Source: Bacteroidota bacterium (lineage in GTDB: Bacteria; Bacteroidota; JABWAT01). Taken from it: a DNA stretch of 64,000 nt. The stretch spans positions 1 through 64,000 of the forward strand of contig JAFLBE010000011.1 in the NCBI GenBank assembly GCA_017303995.1, read 5' to 3'. A program made the position numbers and the translations under genes. A model generated the notes under the pieces. The model had not been told where the DNA came from and made no database searches. It worked only from the letters and a program-made list of their open reading frames with translations. Position 1 is the stretch's first letter. The number at the start of each line of letters is the position of its first letter. This document shows, in pieces, positions 16,637 to 26,525 of this stretch.

Positions 16637-19600
16637 TCAGAATTCTTTTTTCGCTAATTTTTTAACCAGAACCTGGGTTTCACGGTTTACACCGGTCGGA
16701 CCCCAATAATTAAAGGCATAAGTGAACTGGGCATATCCGCCAATCATAAACAACGGTTTCAGGCGAACCCGGGTGAGACTGTTATGTCCGCCGGCCCGTT
16801 TGTTTCCCCGCTCAGGTGATTTCGGCACAGAAAGTGTCCGTTCCGGCGAGTGATAAATCATGCACATTCCCCTCGGAACCCGGTGGGTCACGCAGGCACG
16901 GGTACAAACCACGCCATTGTCATTGTACACTTCAACCCAGTCGTTATCCACGATGCCAATGAGTTCTGCATCTTTATTATTGATCCACAACGGTTCTACA
17001 CCCCGGCTCAGTGTTTTCATTCTGAGTGTATCGCCGTAAGTGGAGTGAATGCCCCATTTTCCGTGCGGCGTGATATAGTTCAGGCTGATGGGATCGCCGT
17101 TCAGCGACGATTTAACCAGATCACCATACGTCACGGCATCAACTGCCGGTTTGTGTGTCGGAAGGTTTTCACCGTAGGCAACGTAAGTTTCGTGATCGAG
17201 GTAAAAATGCTGCCGGCCGGTTAATGTTCTCCAGGGAACACGGCGTTCATTGTTGAGCGTGTAGGCCGAATAGGTTCTTCCTTGGGTGGTAAATCCGGTC
17301 CAGAATGGCGTTGTCAGAACCCGGCGCGGATTGTTGGCTATATCTTCAAAAGTGAATTTGATTCCCCGGGTAGGTGAAGCCAGATCGGTGAGATCAAGTC
17401 CGGTTTTTTGAGATTCGTATTCAAACGCCCGGTAAGCGAGTTCACCGTTGGTTTCGGCGGCAAAAGCCAGAATAAATTCACAGACTGATTTATCCTGACG
17501 CAGGGAAATATACTCGTTTCCGCCCCATTTTTCGGTCGGATAATCTTTAATGTGCTGATCATGAACGTCGGCAACATCAATGTGGATGCCGTGCATGCCC
17601 AATCCATTTTTTTTGATCGCAGGTCCGACAGAAATGAACTTGTTGAAAACGGATTTTGGATCACGTTCTACAACCCGGAAGGAAGGCATGGTTTTTCCTG
17701 GAATCGGTTCACATTCTCCGGTAATCCAGTCCTTCACTGATGGTTGTGCCATTTCGCCCGGCGTGTCGTGCATAATCGGCGACGCAATCAGGTCACGAAC
17801 AACCGGAAGGTTCAGTTCCTGTGCCAGCTTTGCTGTGGCTTCTGCAACTCCCCGGAAAATGTCCCAGTCGGGTTTTGATTCCCAGCAAGGGGTGACTGCT
17901 GCCTGAAGCGGGTGAATGAACGAGTGCATATCGGTCGTGTTGAGATCATTCTTTTCATAAAACGTGGCTGCCGGAAGAATGATATCAGAATAAAGTGCAG
18001 ACGTATCCATCCGGAAATTCAGATCCACAATCAGATCCATTTTACCAACGGGAAGTTTGTCGTGCCAGGTCACTTCTTTCACATCTTCAGGTTCGATTTC
18101 TCCGGCGATGGCGTTATCGTGAGTTCCCAGATAATGCCGTAAGAAATATTCGTGTCCTTTTGCGGAAGACATGAGTGCATTACCACGCCAGATGTAAAAA
18201 GTTCTCGGCCAGTTTTCTTCGGCATCGGGATCTTCAATTGAAAATTTGAGTTTTCTTTCCTTAAGTTGCTGAACGACGTAAGCAATGATGTCTTCATCAG
18301 TTTTTGCCCCGGTTTTCACAGCTTCATCAATGAGGTCGGCATTTGGCCGGTTGAATTGCGGATAGCAGGGCATCCAGCCGTTTCTGACGGCCTGGATATT
18401 CCGGTCAATAGTGTGGCCTGAAGCCATGGAATGTGAGTTGTCTGAAACCGCACACATATCCTGAAAAGGTTTGTCGTAACGCCACTGATCCGAATGAATG
18501 TAGTGAAAGGACGGCGCATTTTGCTGCCGGGGAGGAGCTCCCCAATCTGCACCAAAGGCAACCGGACCCCACGACGTCTGCGGAACGAGTTTTTCCTGAC
18601 CGACATAGTGATTCAGTCCGCCGCCATTTACGCCGATGCAACCGGTCATCATGAGCACAGAAATCGGAGCCCGGTACATCAGGTTGTTGTGATACCAGTG
18701 ATTGGCGCCGGCACCAATAATAACCGAACATTTTCCGTTGGTTTGCTGAGCGGTCGCTGCCCATTCCTGAGCAAATTTAATGACGAGTTCACGGTCAACG
18801 CCGGTGAATTTTTCCTGCCAGGCGGGTGTGTTCGGGGTTTCTTCGTCCTGATAGGAAGATGAAAATCCGTCAAAACCACGATCGACGCTGTATTGCGCCA
18901 GCATCAGATCAAAAACGGTGGTCACGATTTCTTCGCCGTTGACTGTTTTTACTTTTTTTATCGGAACGGGACGGGCGACAACTTTGTCATTGGTTGATTC
19001 AGAAAAATCATTGAAGGTGACCTGAACGGTTTCATCTTCCATGCCGAGCAATGAGAGAACCGGATCAGTTTCTTTTCCCGAAACGGCATCTTCTGATTTC
19101 AGATTCCACTTACCTTTTTCCTTCTGCCAGCGGAAACCGAGTGTTCCGGTTGGAAGGGCAAGTTTTTTCGTGTTCCCGTCAAAAATGAAGGTTTTCCATT
19201 CGGCATTGTCTTCTCCGGCGGTGGATTTTACTTCAGAGGCACGAAGCAAACTTCCGGCGGTGAAGGTTCCGTCTTCCTTTTTAGCCAGTTTGACGACAAA
19301 CGGCATGTCGGTTTTTTCTTTGACATACTGCTGGAAGTAGGGAACCTGACTGTCAATGAATTTTTCTTTCAGGATGACGTGACCGACGGCCATCCAAAAG
19401 GCGGAGTCCTGACCCTGATGGATTGGAATCCACTCATCGGCAGTTTTGGCGGTCATGTTAAAATCGGGTGCAAAAACGACAACTTTTGATCCGTTGTGAC
19501 GGCTTTCAACGAGAAAGTGGGCGTCAGGTGTGCGGGTCATGAACACGTTTGAACCCACAACGGCGATAAATTTGGAATGGAACCAGTCAGCACTTTCAGC

Positions 19601-20266
19601 AACATCAGTTTGTTCACCCCAGATTTCTGGTGATGCCGGCGGAAGGTCACAGTACCAATCGTAAAAACTCAGGCAAACGCCGCCCATCAGTTGTAAAAAC
19701 CGTGCTCCCGAGGCGTAGGAGACCATCGACATGGCCGGAATTGGCGAAAACCCAATGATCCGGTCGGAACCCCATTTCTGTGACGTGTACAGATTCGACG
19801 CTGCCATCAGTTCGTTGGCTTCATCCCACGAAAACCGGCGAAGTCCGCCTTTTCCCCGTGCCTGCTGATATTTTTTCCGCAGAACCGGATTTTCCTGGAT
19901 GGACTTCCAGGCTTCGTAAGCATTTCCGCCGGAAGCGACTTTTGCAGCCTTCCAGATGTCATACAGAATTCCCCGGATGTACGGATATTTCACCCGGATG
20001 GGAGAGTAAATGTACCAGGAGTAAGAAATTCCTCTTTGGCAGCCACGGGGTTCATATGGCGGAATGTCCCGGGCAATTTTCGGATAATCGAGTGCCTGCA
20101 TTTCCCAGGTGATGATGCCGTTTTTAACGTAAATATTCCAGCTGCAGCCACCGGTACAGTTTACACCGTGTGTGCTTCTTACGATTTTATCGTATTGCCA
20201 GCGGTTCCGGTAAAATTGTTCCCAGCTTCTTGCATCCGGATTTAAAATATCTTGTATCCATGACAT
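16637..20266 (-). CDS. narG: Respiratory nitrate reductase alpha subunit (Mo-bisMGD)
   Basis: A 1209-residue catalytic subunit reducing nitrate to nitrite. The N-terminal FS0 cluster is liganded by H33, C37, C41 and C76, with His in place of the first Cys as in Nar enzymes. The Mo ligand Asp is D207 in WYCDLPPAS. No twin-arginine signal is visible, so a cytoplasm-facing Nar with NarI in the membrane is most likely. AAGGA lies 8 nt before the ATG. The order narC-G-H-J-I recalls the Thermus nar operon. Confidence 0.97.
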   Translation of the reverse strand: MSWIQDILNPDARSWEQFYRNRWQYDKIVRSTHGVNCTGGCSWNIYVKNGIITWEMQALDYPKIARDIPPYEPRGCQRGISYSWYIYSPIRVKYPYIRGILYDIWKAAKVASGGNAYEAWKSIQENPVLRKKYQQARGKGGLRRFSWDEANELMAASNLYTSQKWGSDRIIGFSPIPAMSMVSYASGARFLQLMGGVCLSFYDWYCDLPPASPEIWGEQTDVAESADWFHSKFIAVVGSNVFMTRTPDAHFLVESRHNGSKVVVFAPDFNMTAKTADEWIPIHQGQDSAFWMAVGHVILKEKFIDSQVPYFQQYVKEKTDMPFVVKLAKKEDGTFTAGSLLRASEVKSTAGEDNAEWKTFIFDGNTKKLALPTGTLGFRWQKEKGKWNLKSEDAVSGKETDPVLSLLGMEDETVQVTFNDFSESTNDKVVARPVPIKKVKTVNGEEIVTTVFDLMLAQYSVDRGFDGFSSSYQDEETPNTPAWQEKFTGVDRELVIKFAQEWAATAQQTNGKCSVIIGAGANHWYHNNLMYRAPISVLMMTGCIGVNGGGLNHYVGQEKLVPQTSWGPVAFGADWGAPPRQQNAPSFHYIHSDQWRYDKPFQDMCAVSDNSHSMASGHTIDRNIQAVRNGWMPCYPQFNRPNADLIDEAVKTGAKTDEDIIAYVVQQLKERKLKFSIEDPDAEENWPRTFYIWRGNALMSSAKGHEYFLRHYLGTHDNAIAGEIEPEDVKEVTWHDKLPVGKMDLIVDLNFRMDTSALYSDIILPAATFYEKNDLNTTDMHSFIHPLQAAVTPCWESKPDWDIFRGVAEATAKLAQELNLPVVRDLIASPIMHDTPGEMAQPSVKDWITGECEPIPGKTMPSFRVVERDPKSVFNKFISVGPAIKKNGLGMHGIHIDVADVHDQHIKDYPTEKWGGNEYISLRQDKSVCEFILAFAAETNGELAYRAFEYESQKTGLDLTDLASPTRGIKFTFEDIANNPRRVLTTPFWTGFTTQGRTYSAYTLNNERRVPWRTLTGRQHFYLDHETYVAYGENLPTHKPAVDAVTYGDLVKSSLNGDPISLNYITPHGKWGIHSTYGDTLRMKTLSRGVEPLWINNKDAELIGIVDNDWVEVYNDNGVVCTRACVTHRVPRGMCMIYHSPERTLSVPKSPERGNKRAGGHNSLTRVRLKPLFMIGGYAQFTYAFNYWGPTGVNRETQVLVKKLAKKEF

Positions 20267-20284
20267 GGTCGTGTTCCTTTCCGA

Positions 20285-21034
20285 TCAGGATTTCAGGGTT
20301 TGGCGTACGCTGATGAGACGGTTCCGGTACAAAACGCCCAGAATTCCGAATAAAAAGGCACCGCCAATCAGTGAAGAAAAAATCAGGGTGAATGAATTGG
20401 TATATTCTGGTTGAGCATCAACAGATTGCAGGTAGGCGGTAAGATGTTCAGCTTCAGTTTGGGTGATTTCGTGATTCCGGTAAGGTTCACGCATGGTCGG
20501 GAAGGCTGCATTTTTGATGGCGGAAGTTAAACCCGATCCGCCAAATTTAGAAAATGTGCCGGTTAACGGTAGTCCCAATTTTCCGCCACCGGGACCTGAA
20601 TTCCTGAATGAAGAGTGACAGGATACACACGACATGCCACCATTAGTCAGAGCCGTTTCACCGTAATAAAGGGATTCTCCGGCTGCAGGATCTCCGGGAA
20701 GTTTTTCTACAATTCCTTCTGGTACCGGCGGATTCAAAATCCCATCCGGATTTTCTGCATGGATGAGGGCAAGCAGCTGATTCCGTTGATCAACAGAAAT
20801 CGGACCCACCATTGCCTCCATCCGGTCGAAGGCCAGGTTCAGGTCTGCATCCGTTTTTGTTTTTGATAGACTGAGGTCAGTACCAACCAGAACTTTTCCG
20901 AAAGCATGGCAGGAGATACATTTAGATTTGAAAAAATCAGCACCTTGTCCAGCCAGCAAACTGTCTGTTTGTGCAAAAGTTGGGATGGCAACCGGCAGAA
21001 GAATGAAACCAGCAAACAGCTTTTTGAAATTCAT
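20285..21034 (-). CDS. narC: Di-haem c-type cytochrome of the nar operon (NarC-like)
   Basis: A 249-residue protein with a signal peptide (about 1-21), a first haem site CISCH near residue 39, a second CVSCH near 136, and a C-terminal membrane helix (about 215-236) followed by a basic tail. The layout matches Thermus NarC, a periplasm-facing di-haem cytochrome encoded first in the nar operon and needed for Nar function. Here it is likewise the first gene, 18 nt before narG. Its likely job is electron transfer or assembly with NarI. The NarC name rests on architecture and position, not on a sequence search. Confidence 0.75.
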   Translation of the reverse strand: MNFKKLFAGFILLPVAIPTFAQTDSLLAGQGADFFKSKCISCHAFGKVLVGTDLSLSKTKTDADLNLAFDRMEAMVGPISVDQRNQLLALIHAENPDGILNPPVPEGIVEKLPGDPAAGESLYYGETALTNGGMSCVSCHSSFRNSGPGGGKLGLPLTGTFSKFGGSGLTSAIKNAAFPTMREPYRNHEITQTEAEHLTAYLQSVDAQPEYTNSFTLIFSSLIGGAFLFGILGVLYRNRLISVRQTLKS

Positions 21035-21047
21035 AGTTTTCCTATTG

Positions 21048-21063
21048 TAGACTAATTAGTCCA
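21048..21063. promoter_or_regulatory. Palindromic operator candidate 1 upstream of narC
   Basis: TAGACTAATTAGTCCA has a perfect 12-bp palindromic core (GACTAATTAGTC). It begins 14 bp upstream of the narC start. The second copy at 21077-21092 matches at 14 of 16 positions. It does not match the FNR consensus TTGAT-N4-ATCAA. A dedicated nitrate, NO or redox regulator is plausible but unidentified. Confidence 0.6.
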
Positions 21064-21076
21064 AAGATGAGGTATA

Positions 21077-21092
21077 TAGAATAAATAGTCCA
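21077..21092. promoter_or_regulatory. Palindromic operator candidate 2 upstream of narC
   Basis: TAGAATAAATAGTCCA repeats the first site in the same orientation, 29 bp away centre to centre. It keeps TAG at the left and TAGTCCA at the right but its own symmetry is weaker. The 186-bp region also serves the divergent T9SS cargo gene, so either gene could be the target. Confidence 0.55.
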
Positions 21093-21220
21093 TAATAAGA
21101 ATGTTAAATGAAGATTAGAGAATTTTTTAGAGTTAATTGGGGGGAGAAAAAAGAATGATAGGTCTTGATATTTGAAAAATTTAATATTACCTTGGTTTAA
21201 TAATCTCCTGAGGTAAAATC

Positions 21221-22594
21221 ATGATTGCATTTTTATTACTCCTTCAACTTGGTAGTTCACCGATTGGTAAACCGGCATGGGAATTTGAAACCTACGGGAA
21301 GCTGATAAGGGTTAATTTGAATCAAGCTGAAATCAATCCTGCTGATACAGTTGGGGATTGGAGTGATGTTGAGGATATGGTAGGTGTTTCCTCACTTTTT
21401 TATTATGGTGCTGTCCAAACGCCAAAAGAAAAATATTTAATATACAATTGGTATCGAAATTTTTACCAAATGTCTCCGTTTAACAAACATTTTTTAAAAC
21501 CGATTGGTTCGACAAAAAGTTGGGAAATGAAAGAAGAAATGGATTTTGTCTCCCCTTTTATTTACAGCCTGAAAACGAAAGTATGTAAGTCTGGGTTCTG
21601 GTTTATTTCTGGTGAGTACCACAATACATTTCTTTCAAACGATGATAGTGTAACTCAAATTGGCACCTGGGAAGATTTGCCACCAAATAAACTTAGAATC
21701 CAGAATGTTGCAGGTGAAATTGAAGGAAAGTATTTAATCTCAACAATTGCAGGTTCAAGTACGCCAAATAGTCCCAAAGTAAATTATTATCTGGTTGATG
21801 ATAAAGATTTTCCCTTTCCTGATTCTAGTTTTACCCAATTCGGGGATACGGATTCTACAATTATGATTGACAATTTAATCCAGATCAACTCTGATTTGTT
21901 TTTGGTTTACTCAGGATTAATGTACAAATCAATTATTGTAAAAAAGGGTGAAAACGGATTTAGATTTATTAAAAATGCAGGTGCTGAATTCAACCAAAAC
22001 TGCAAATTGGAAAACAATCAGATACATGTCATGGAATTTAATAAATTGAGCCAATACACTTACAATCCGGCGGACACAACGTTTTCCGGTCCGGTTGTTT
22101 TAGCTACCTTTCCAATTAACCAAACCCGGACAGATGTGAATTTTAAAAATATTGTTTTTATCGAAAATGATACTCTCAAAGTTTTTGAAGTTTCCCAAAA
22201 AGAGGTTACAAGATCCTGGTCACTAAAGGGATATAACCAAATATACAAACCTTTTATAGATGGTAATGACATATATTTCCATTACGTCACTAAAGACCAG
22301 GGTGTTTCCGTAACTGATAATGCTCAAAAACCGGATCAGTTTTCAGTTTCCGTTTACCCGAATCCGTTTAACCCTTCAACAACCATTAAAGTGAATAGTT
22401 CAAGTCCGGGTGTCACTACCTTTTCAGTTGTTGATCTTCTCGGTCGCCAGGTTCTGTCCCTTCCTGATCAAAATCTGATTGAAGGAATAAATGAAATTCC
22501 CCTGAATGCCGGGACACTTTCATCGGGACTTTATTTTCTAAAGGTAACTTCTGGGACCAAAAACCAGACCGTGAAGCTGATGCTGATGAAATAG
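21221..22594 (+). CDS. Secreted protein with type IX secretion C-terminal sorting domain
   Basis: A 457-residue protein of unknown function. A short hydrophobic N-terminus suggests export. Residues about 20-370 are hydrophilic with no recognised domain. The last 80 or so residues form a Por/T9SS type A sorting tail: VYPNPFNPSTTIKV, then VVDLLGRQV, and SSGLYFLKVTSG...KLMLMK at the end. Such tails direct passage through the T9SS and attachment to the cell surface. GAGGT lies 8 nt before the ATG. It is divergent from narC; no T9SS components are in the window. Confidence 0.8.
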   Translation: MIAFLLLLQLGSSPIGKPAWEFETYGKLIRVNLNQAEINPADTVGDWSDVEDMVGVSSLFYYGAVQTPKEKYLIYNWYRNFYQMSPFNKHFLKPIGSTKSWEMKEEMDFVSPFIYSLKTKVCKSGFWFISGEYHNTFLSNDDSVTQIGTWEDLPPNKLRIQNVAGEIEGKYLISTIAGSSTPNSPKVNYYLVDDKDFPFPDSSFTQFGDTDSTIMIDNLIQINSDLFLVYSGLMYKSIIVKKGENGFRFIKNAGAEFNQNCKLENNQIHVMEFNKLSQYTYNPADTTFSGPVVLATFPINQTRTDVNFKNIVFIENDTLKVFEVSQKEVTRSWSLKGYNQIYKPFIDGNDIYFHYVTKDQGVSVTDNAQKPDQFSVSVYPNPFNPSTTIKVNSSSPGVTTFSVVDLLGRQVLSLPDQNLIEGINEIPLNAGTLSSGLYFLKVTSGTKNQTVKLMLMK

Positions 22595-22656
22595 GGGAAA
22601 GTTTTTTCAATCTCTAAAAATGAATTCCGTCAACTAATGAAGACGGCAATAAAAAC

Positions 22657-22787
22657 AATTGTCTGAATTGGGATTTACAGGATTTCAGGATAGGCAGGAT
22701 GAATAACCAATTGCAAAAATCAAAGGCAGGATTTTAAATTCCCATCTAGAAAATCCTCAAATCCTGTAAATCCTGATTCTGACAATT
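22657..22787. repeat. Inverted-repeat element with AGGATTTACAGGATTT arms
   Basis: Arms of about 35 bp (22657-22691 and 22752-22787) are nearly complementary, sharing AATTGTC, GGATTTACAGGATTT and AGGAT. The interior is about 60 bp without an open frame. It looks like a small non-autonomous mobile element lying between convergent genes. Confidence 0.75.
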
Positions 22788-22793
22788 ATCCAT

Positions 22794-24161
22794 TTAAATT
22801 CTCCCCAACAACTTCTTCAGTTCTTTCCGGCCACGGAACATCACTTCTTTTTCATCAGCAATGGTCAATTCTCCATTTCTTTTTACCGGTTTTGAATTCA
22901 CCCAGACATCTGTCACATTTTCTCTTTGTGCCGAATACACCAGGGCAGAATAAAACTGATCTTCAGTCTCTGGTTCTATCGGATTCCAGATCCGGTTCAG
23001 ATCCACAGCAACAAAATCGGCTTTAAACCCGGCGGCCAGTTTACCGGTTTCCTTTTCCAGACCCAATGCCTCCGCACCACCTGATGTTGCCATTTTAAAA
23101 ACTGTCCGGGCTGGCATGGCAGTCGGACCCAAAACCGGCTTTTGAATCAGGGCAGCCAGTCTCATTTCAATAAACGGATCCAGATTATTATTGCAGGGCG
23201 CACCATCTGCACCCAGCGACACAGAAACGCCTGAGGCCATCAATCCGGGAACAGAAGCAATTCCGGATCCAAGTTTCAGGTTGGAAGACGGACAGTGAAG
23301 AATCCGGGTTTGGGTGGATTTTAGCAATTCCTTTTCATGATCACTCAGCCAGATACAATGGGCAAGAAGGGTTTCCTTCCCAAGCAAACCGAGTTCGTCA
23401 AACACTTCAACATTATCCTTGCCAAATCGTTTTCTTACTTCTGCAAGTTCAGATTCCTGCTCAGATGAATGGGTGTGATACCGAAGGGTTGGATCGTTTT
23501 TTACACGGTCATGCGATTCCTGAAGCAAATCTGACGAACACGAAAGTACAAATCGTGGCGTGACTGCATACCGGATCCGGCCGGAATCACGGCCATGCCA
23601 CGATTTGATCTGATCATCCATCGAAGAAAGGGCTTCAGATTTGGTTTCTGATAGGCCCGGGAAAAGTGGATTTTCATCCATCAGTGCTTTCCCAAAATAT
23701 CCCCGGATTCCCAATCTTTCGGCGGCTTCAAGCACAGAATCATAATGACGGATCGAACCCATATCCATAAGGGTTGTAGTTCCGTTCGAAAGCAATTCAA
23801 GAAGTCCAAGTTCAGCAGAAACTTTGATCGATTCCGGCGAATGGGCATTTTCAAAAGGGAAAATACGGGTTTGAAGCCAGTCAAGCAGATTCAGATCATC
23901 TGCAAGTCCGCGAAATAAGGTTTGGCAAAGGTGAATGTGGGTTTGAATAAATCCGGGGAAAAGGATTTTGTTTCCCAGATCGGTTACCTGAACCACCGGA
24001 TAGTTCTCCTTATGGAAGTGAGACCACTCCCCGGTTTCAAGAATCGCACTTTCGTTAAATACAAGAAATCCATCCTTAATAAACGACGGATCCGAATTGG
24101 TAAGAATGGCAGAAGCCCGTAAAATCGTGATCATGAAATCCATTTTTGATCTGAAAAACAT
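22794..24161 (-). CDS. COG0402 amidohydrolase (MtaD/5'-deoxyadenosine deaminase-like)
   Basis: A 455-residue zinc-dependent deaminase of the amidohydrolase superfamily. Metal ligands are seen as H75 and H77 (QTHIH), H231 in YHTHSSE, H268 in LLAHCIW and D319 in LGADGAPCNNNLDPF. This last motif is shared by S-adenosylhomocysteine/methylthioadenosine deaminases, 5'-deoxyadenosine deaminases and some guanine-type deaminases, so the substrate is an aminopurine but not settled. The 455-residue count uses the first ATG; two later ATGs (MDFM, MITIL) are possible and none has a good ribosome binding site. It is a single gene. Confidence 0.82.
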   Translation of the reverse strand: MFFRSKMDFMITILRASAILTNSDPSFIKDGFLVFNESAILETGEWSHFHKENYPVVQVTDLGNKILFPGFIQTHIHLCQTLFRGLADDLNLLDWLQTRIFPFENAHSPESIKVSAELGLLELLSNGTTTLMDMGSIRHYDSVLEAAERLGIRGYFGKALMDENPLFPGLSETKSEALSSMDDQIKSWHGRDSGRIRYAVTPRFVLSCSSDLLQESHDRVKNDPTLRYHTHSSEQESELAEVRKRFGKDNVEVFDELGLLGKETLLAHCIWLSDHEKELLKSTQTRILHCPSSNLKLGSGIASVPGLMASGVSVSLGADGAPCNNNLDPFIEMRLAALIQKPVLGPTAMPARTVFKMATSGGAEALGLEKETGKLAAGFKADFVAVDLNRIWNPIEPETEDQFYSALVYSAQRENVTDVWVNSKPVKRNGELTIADEKEVMFRGRKELKKLLGRI

Positions 24162-24287
24162 AAAATCCGGTAGTTTTTATCAGATTCCAAACCAGATTCC
24201 GTGAATGATGCCCGTTTTTTTGCTGACAAGACTGTAAAATAAACACAGGGTTGTCTATTTTTGCGCCGTGTGTAATGAGGGGGTTTA

Positions 24288-25391
24288 ATGTTTTTACGTT
24301 ATTTGCCGGCAGTTCTTCTGCTGGCTGTACCTGTTTTTTCTCAACCTGTGCCACCTGTTGCTCAGGTTCCGTCTCAATTTTCTGGGCTGACCATCGATAT
24401 GCAATGGTTTTTGGCTTACCAGAATGGAAAGCTTTCTGATAAAGTAAGAGATGAGTTTGCCCTGAAGCGTGGGTATGTTGATATCAAAAAGAAAATCAAC
24501 GATACCTTTTCAGGAAAGATCACGACCGATATCACCGTTGATAAAGAAGGCGATGGAATGGGTGATGTTGAAATCCGCCTGAAATATCTGCTTCTGAAAA
24601 TGAATCTGCCCGAAATTGGTTTCCTCAAAAAATCCTTTATGGAATTTGGTATGATTCATCTGCCCTGGATCGATTATGAACAAGCAATAAACGATTACCG
24701 GGTTCAGGGAACCATGTTTCTCGAGCGAACAAACGTGATGAGTTCCGCCGATTTCGGGTTGGTTTACATGACCCAATTCGGCGAAAGTCTCGATGAAGAC
24801 TATCAGAAAAAGGTCAGTTCTTCCTTTCCCGGAAAGTATGGCAGTATGGCGATTTCCCTAACCAATGGTGGTGGATATCATGCTCTCGAATATAACCGGA
24901 ATAAAACAATTCAATCACGGCTTTCGCTCAGACCGTTTCATGAAATGCTTCCCGGGCTTCAAATCCATCATCATGGCGCAGTTGGTAAAGGAAATATTGC
25001 AGAAGCGCCCGATTGGTATTATCACGCAGGAGTTTTAAGTTATGAAGCTGATGGTTTAATTGTAACCGGATCAGGATTTCTGGGTACAGGGAATTATTCA
25101 GGTACTGCAATTCAGGATACGGTTTCCTTTTCTCCAGTTGATCAGAACGGATTTTCAGTCTTTGCTGATGTCAGAGTTTGGGATCCGGGTATTAATGTTT
25201 TCGGGCGATATGACCGGGTGACATCAGAGTATGCATCGGGTGATAAACTTGCCGAACGTTGGATTGGCGGAGTAGCCTTTTATATCACCGATCGAAGTAA
25301 GCTGGTGTTAGACTATGATTACTATAACAGAAATACGGCTGGAAAACCCAATGACGGACTTTTTGAAGCTGTGATTGAACTTCGGCTTTGA
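24288..25391 (+). CDS. Porin-like outer-membrane beta-barrel protein
   Basis: A 367-residue protein with a signal peptide (about 1-18, VPVFSQ) and alternating beta strands to a C-terminal RL. The N-terminal half with FALKRGYVDIKKKINDTFSGKITTDI resembles the phosphate-selective porin O/P type, in which mature proteins describe a 'reaction' barrel with similar spacing. The substrate is unknown. It stands alone and ends in a strong terminator. Confidence 0.6.
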   Translation: MFLRYLPAVLLLAVPVFSQPVPPVAQVPSQFSGLTIDMQWFLAYQNGKLSDKVRDEFALKRGYVDIKKKINDTFSGKITTDITVDKEGDGMGDVEIRLKYLLLKMNLPEIGFLKKSFMEFGMIHLPWIDYEQAINDYRVQGTMFLERTNVMSSADFGLVYMTQFGESLDEDYQKKVSSSFPGKYGSMAISLTNGGGYHALEYNRNKTIQSRLSLRPFHEMLPGLQIHHHGAVGKGNIAEAPDWYYHAGVLSYEADGLIVTGSGFLGTGNYSGTAIQDTVSFSPVDQNGFSVFADVRVWDPGINVFGRYDRVTSEYASGDKLAERWIGGVAFYITDRSKLVLDYDYYNRNTAGKPNDGLFEAVIELRL

Positions 25392-25405
25392 CCCCTTCCT
25401 TTCTC

Positions 25406-25447
25406 CCATCCTGATTTGTTTTCAAACAGTCAGGATGGCCTTTTTTG
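25406..25447 (+). terminator. Intrinsic terminator after porin-like gene
   Basis: A 9-bp stem CCATCCTGA / TCAGGATGG with a 15-nt loop is followed by CC and TTTTTT, 15 bp beyond the stop codon. Confidence 0.88.
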
Positions 25448-25520
25448 CATTTTCCCCAAGAAATAAACATCCGTGACAAGCCCACCAGTTTATTGTCGAC
25501 TCACATTATTGGTAATTAAT

Positions 25521-25568
25521 TTGACACTTGTAAATAAAATTGATTATTATTGTGAGTGAACATTCACT
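25521..25568 (+). promoter_or_regulatory. Sigma70-type promoter with TetR operator for the efflux operon
   Basis: TTGACA (25521-25526) and TATTAT (25545-25550) are 18 bp apart. Just after the -10 lies AGTGAA-CA-TTCACT (25555-25568), an inverted repeat where the first gene's product, a TetR repressor, would block transcription. The coding start follows 17 bp later. Confidence 0.75.
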
Positions 25569-25585
25569 AACTAAATGTGTGAAAA

Positions 25586-26176
25586 ATGAATCCAGAAATT
25601 ACAGACCGCCAAAAAGAGATTATCAACGTGTCGCTTGAGATCATTGCAGAAGGTGGTATACAGTCTCTTACTATTAAAAATCTTGCAAAGAAAATCGGTT
25701 TCGCTGAATCGGCAATTTATCGCCATTATGAGAATAAAATTCAGATTCTACTGGCTATCCTCGAGTTTTTTAGGCAAAATTCAGAGTCCTTTTTCGCCAG
25801 CCAATTGAACTCAAATGAGCCTGCTTCGGTGAAAATTGAACATCTGTTTCTAAATCATTTTAAAAAATTCTCAACCACACCTTCACTGGTTGCCGTGATT
25901 TTTTCGGAAGAAATTTTTCGCAACGAGGTAGAACTTACCGATAAAGTGAAAGAAATAATGAGTAAAAACCATGCAAGCCTTAAAGCTATTATTGAAAGCG
26001 GGCAGAGCAAGGGTGAGATCAGGGCTGATATTGATGCCTCGCATTTGGCCTTTATGATCATGGGGTCATTGAGAATGTTCGTTAAACAATGGCACATGTC
26101 TAAATATGACTTTAACCTGATTGACAGAGGTACTGAGTTAATGAATTCTATTAAAATTATGATAAATAAAGGTTAA
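25586..26176 (+). CDS. TetR-family transcriptional regulator of efflux operon
   Basis: A 196-residue repressor. The helix-turn-helix is at about 20-57 (LTIKNLAKKIGFAESAIYRHYENK); the rest is a ligand-binding helical domain. It is first in an operon with cupin, membrane protein, TolC, adaptor and RND pump genes, the usual arrangement for a drug-responsive repressor. The operator upstream suggests autorepression, relieved by a pump substrate. The ligand is unknown. Confidence 0.9.
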   Translation: MNPEITDRQKEIINVSLEIIAEGGIQSLTIKNLAKKIGFAESAIYRHYENKIQILLAILEFFRQNSESFFASQLNSNEPASVKIEHLFLNHFKKFSTTPSLVAVIFSEEIFRNEVELTDKVKEIMSKNHASLKAIIESGQSKGEIRADIDASHLAFMIMGSLRMFVKQWHMSKYDFNLIDRGTELMNSIKIMINKG

Positions 26177-26180
26177 CAAT

Positions 26181-26519
26181 ATGAAAATTACAGTTGTAAC
26201 AGAGACCCCGATTGTAGAAACGCCACATAAACTTGATGTTCGGAAATTGTATGACAATGATTCAGCACAAGTTATGCACATCACCCTGCAACCGGGCGAA
26301 GCACTGAAACCACACATTACTCCCGTCGACGTATTTTTTTATATTCTGGAAGGCACACCTGACGTGACGGTTGGTGATGAGAAAATTCAAGTAAATGCTG
26401 ATAGTTTGGTAGAAAGCCCTAAAAATATTGTTCACTTCCTAACAAACAATTCTACGGCAGTGGCTCGTATTTTGGTTGTAAAAGCTCCCAAACCAGCAAC
26501 CCAAAAAAAATTATTGTAA
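26181..26519 (+). CDS. Small cupin-domain protein
   Basis: A 112-residue single-domain cupin. The motif regions are HITLQPGEALKPHITPVD (about 42-59) and a second half with FYILEGTPDVTVGDEK. Usual metal-binding His are only partly present (H43, H54). It starts 4 nt after the TetR stop, and its placement between repressor and pump genes suggests a sensor or detoxifying accessory. No specific activity can be assigned. Confidence 0.75.
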   Translation: MKITVVTETPIVETPHKLDVRKLYDNDSAQVMHITLQPGEALKPHITPVDVFFYILEGTPDVTVGDEKIQVNADSLVESPKNIVHFLTNNSTAVARILVVKAPKPATQKKLL

Positions 26520-26525
26520 ATCAAA

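Noticed and set aside
6838-21034. Nitrite reductase for denitrification (nirS/nirK) or periplasmic nap in the island
   Set aside because: Only the ammonium-forming nrfHA and the membrane-type nar genes are present; no nir, nor or nos gene is seen.
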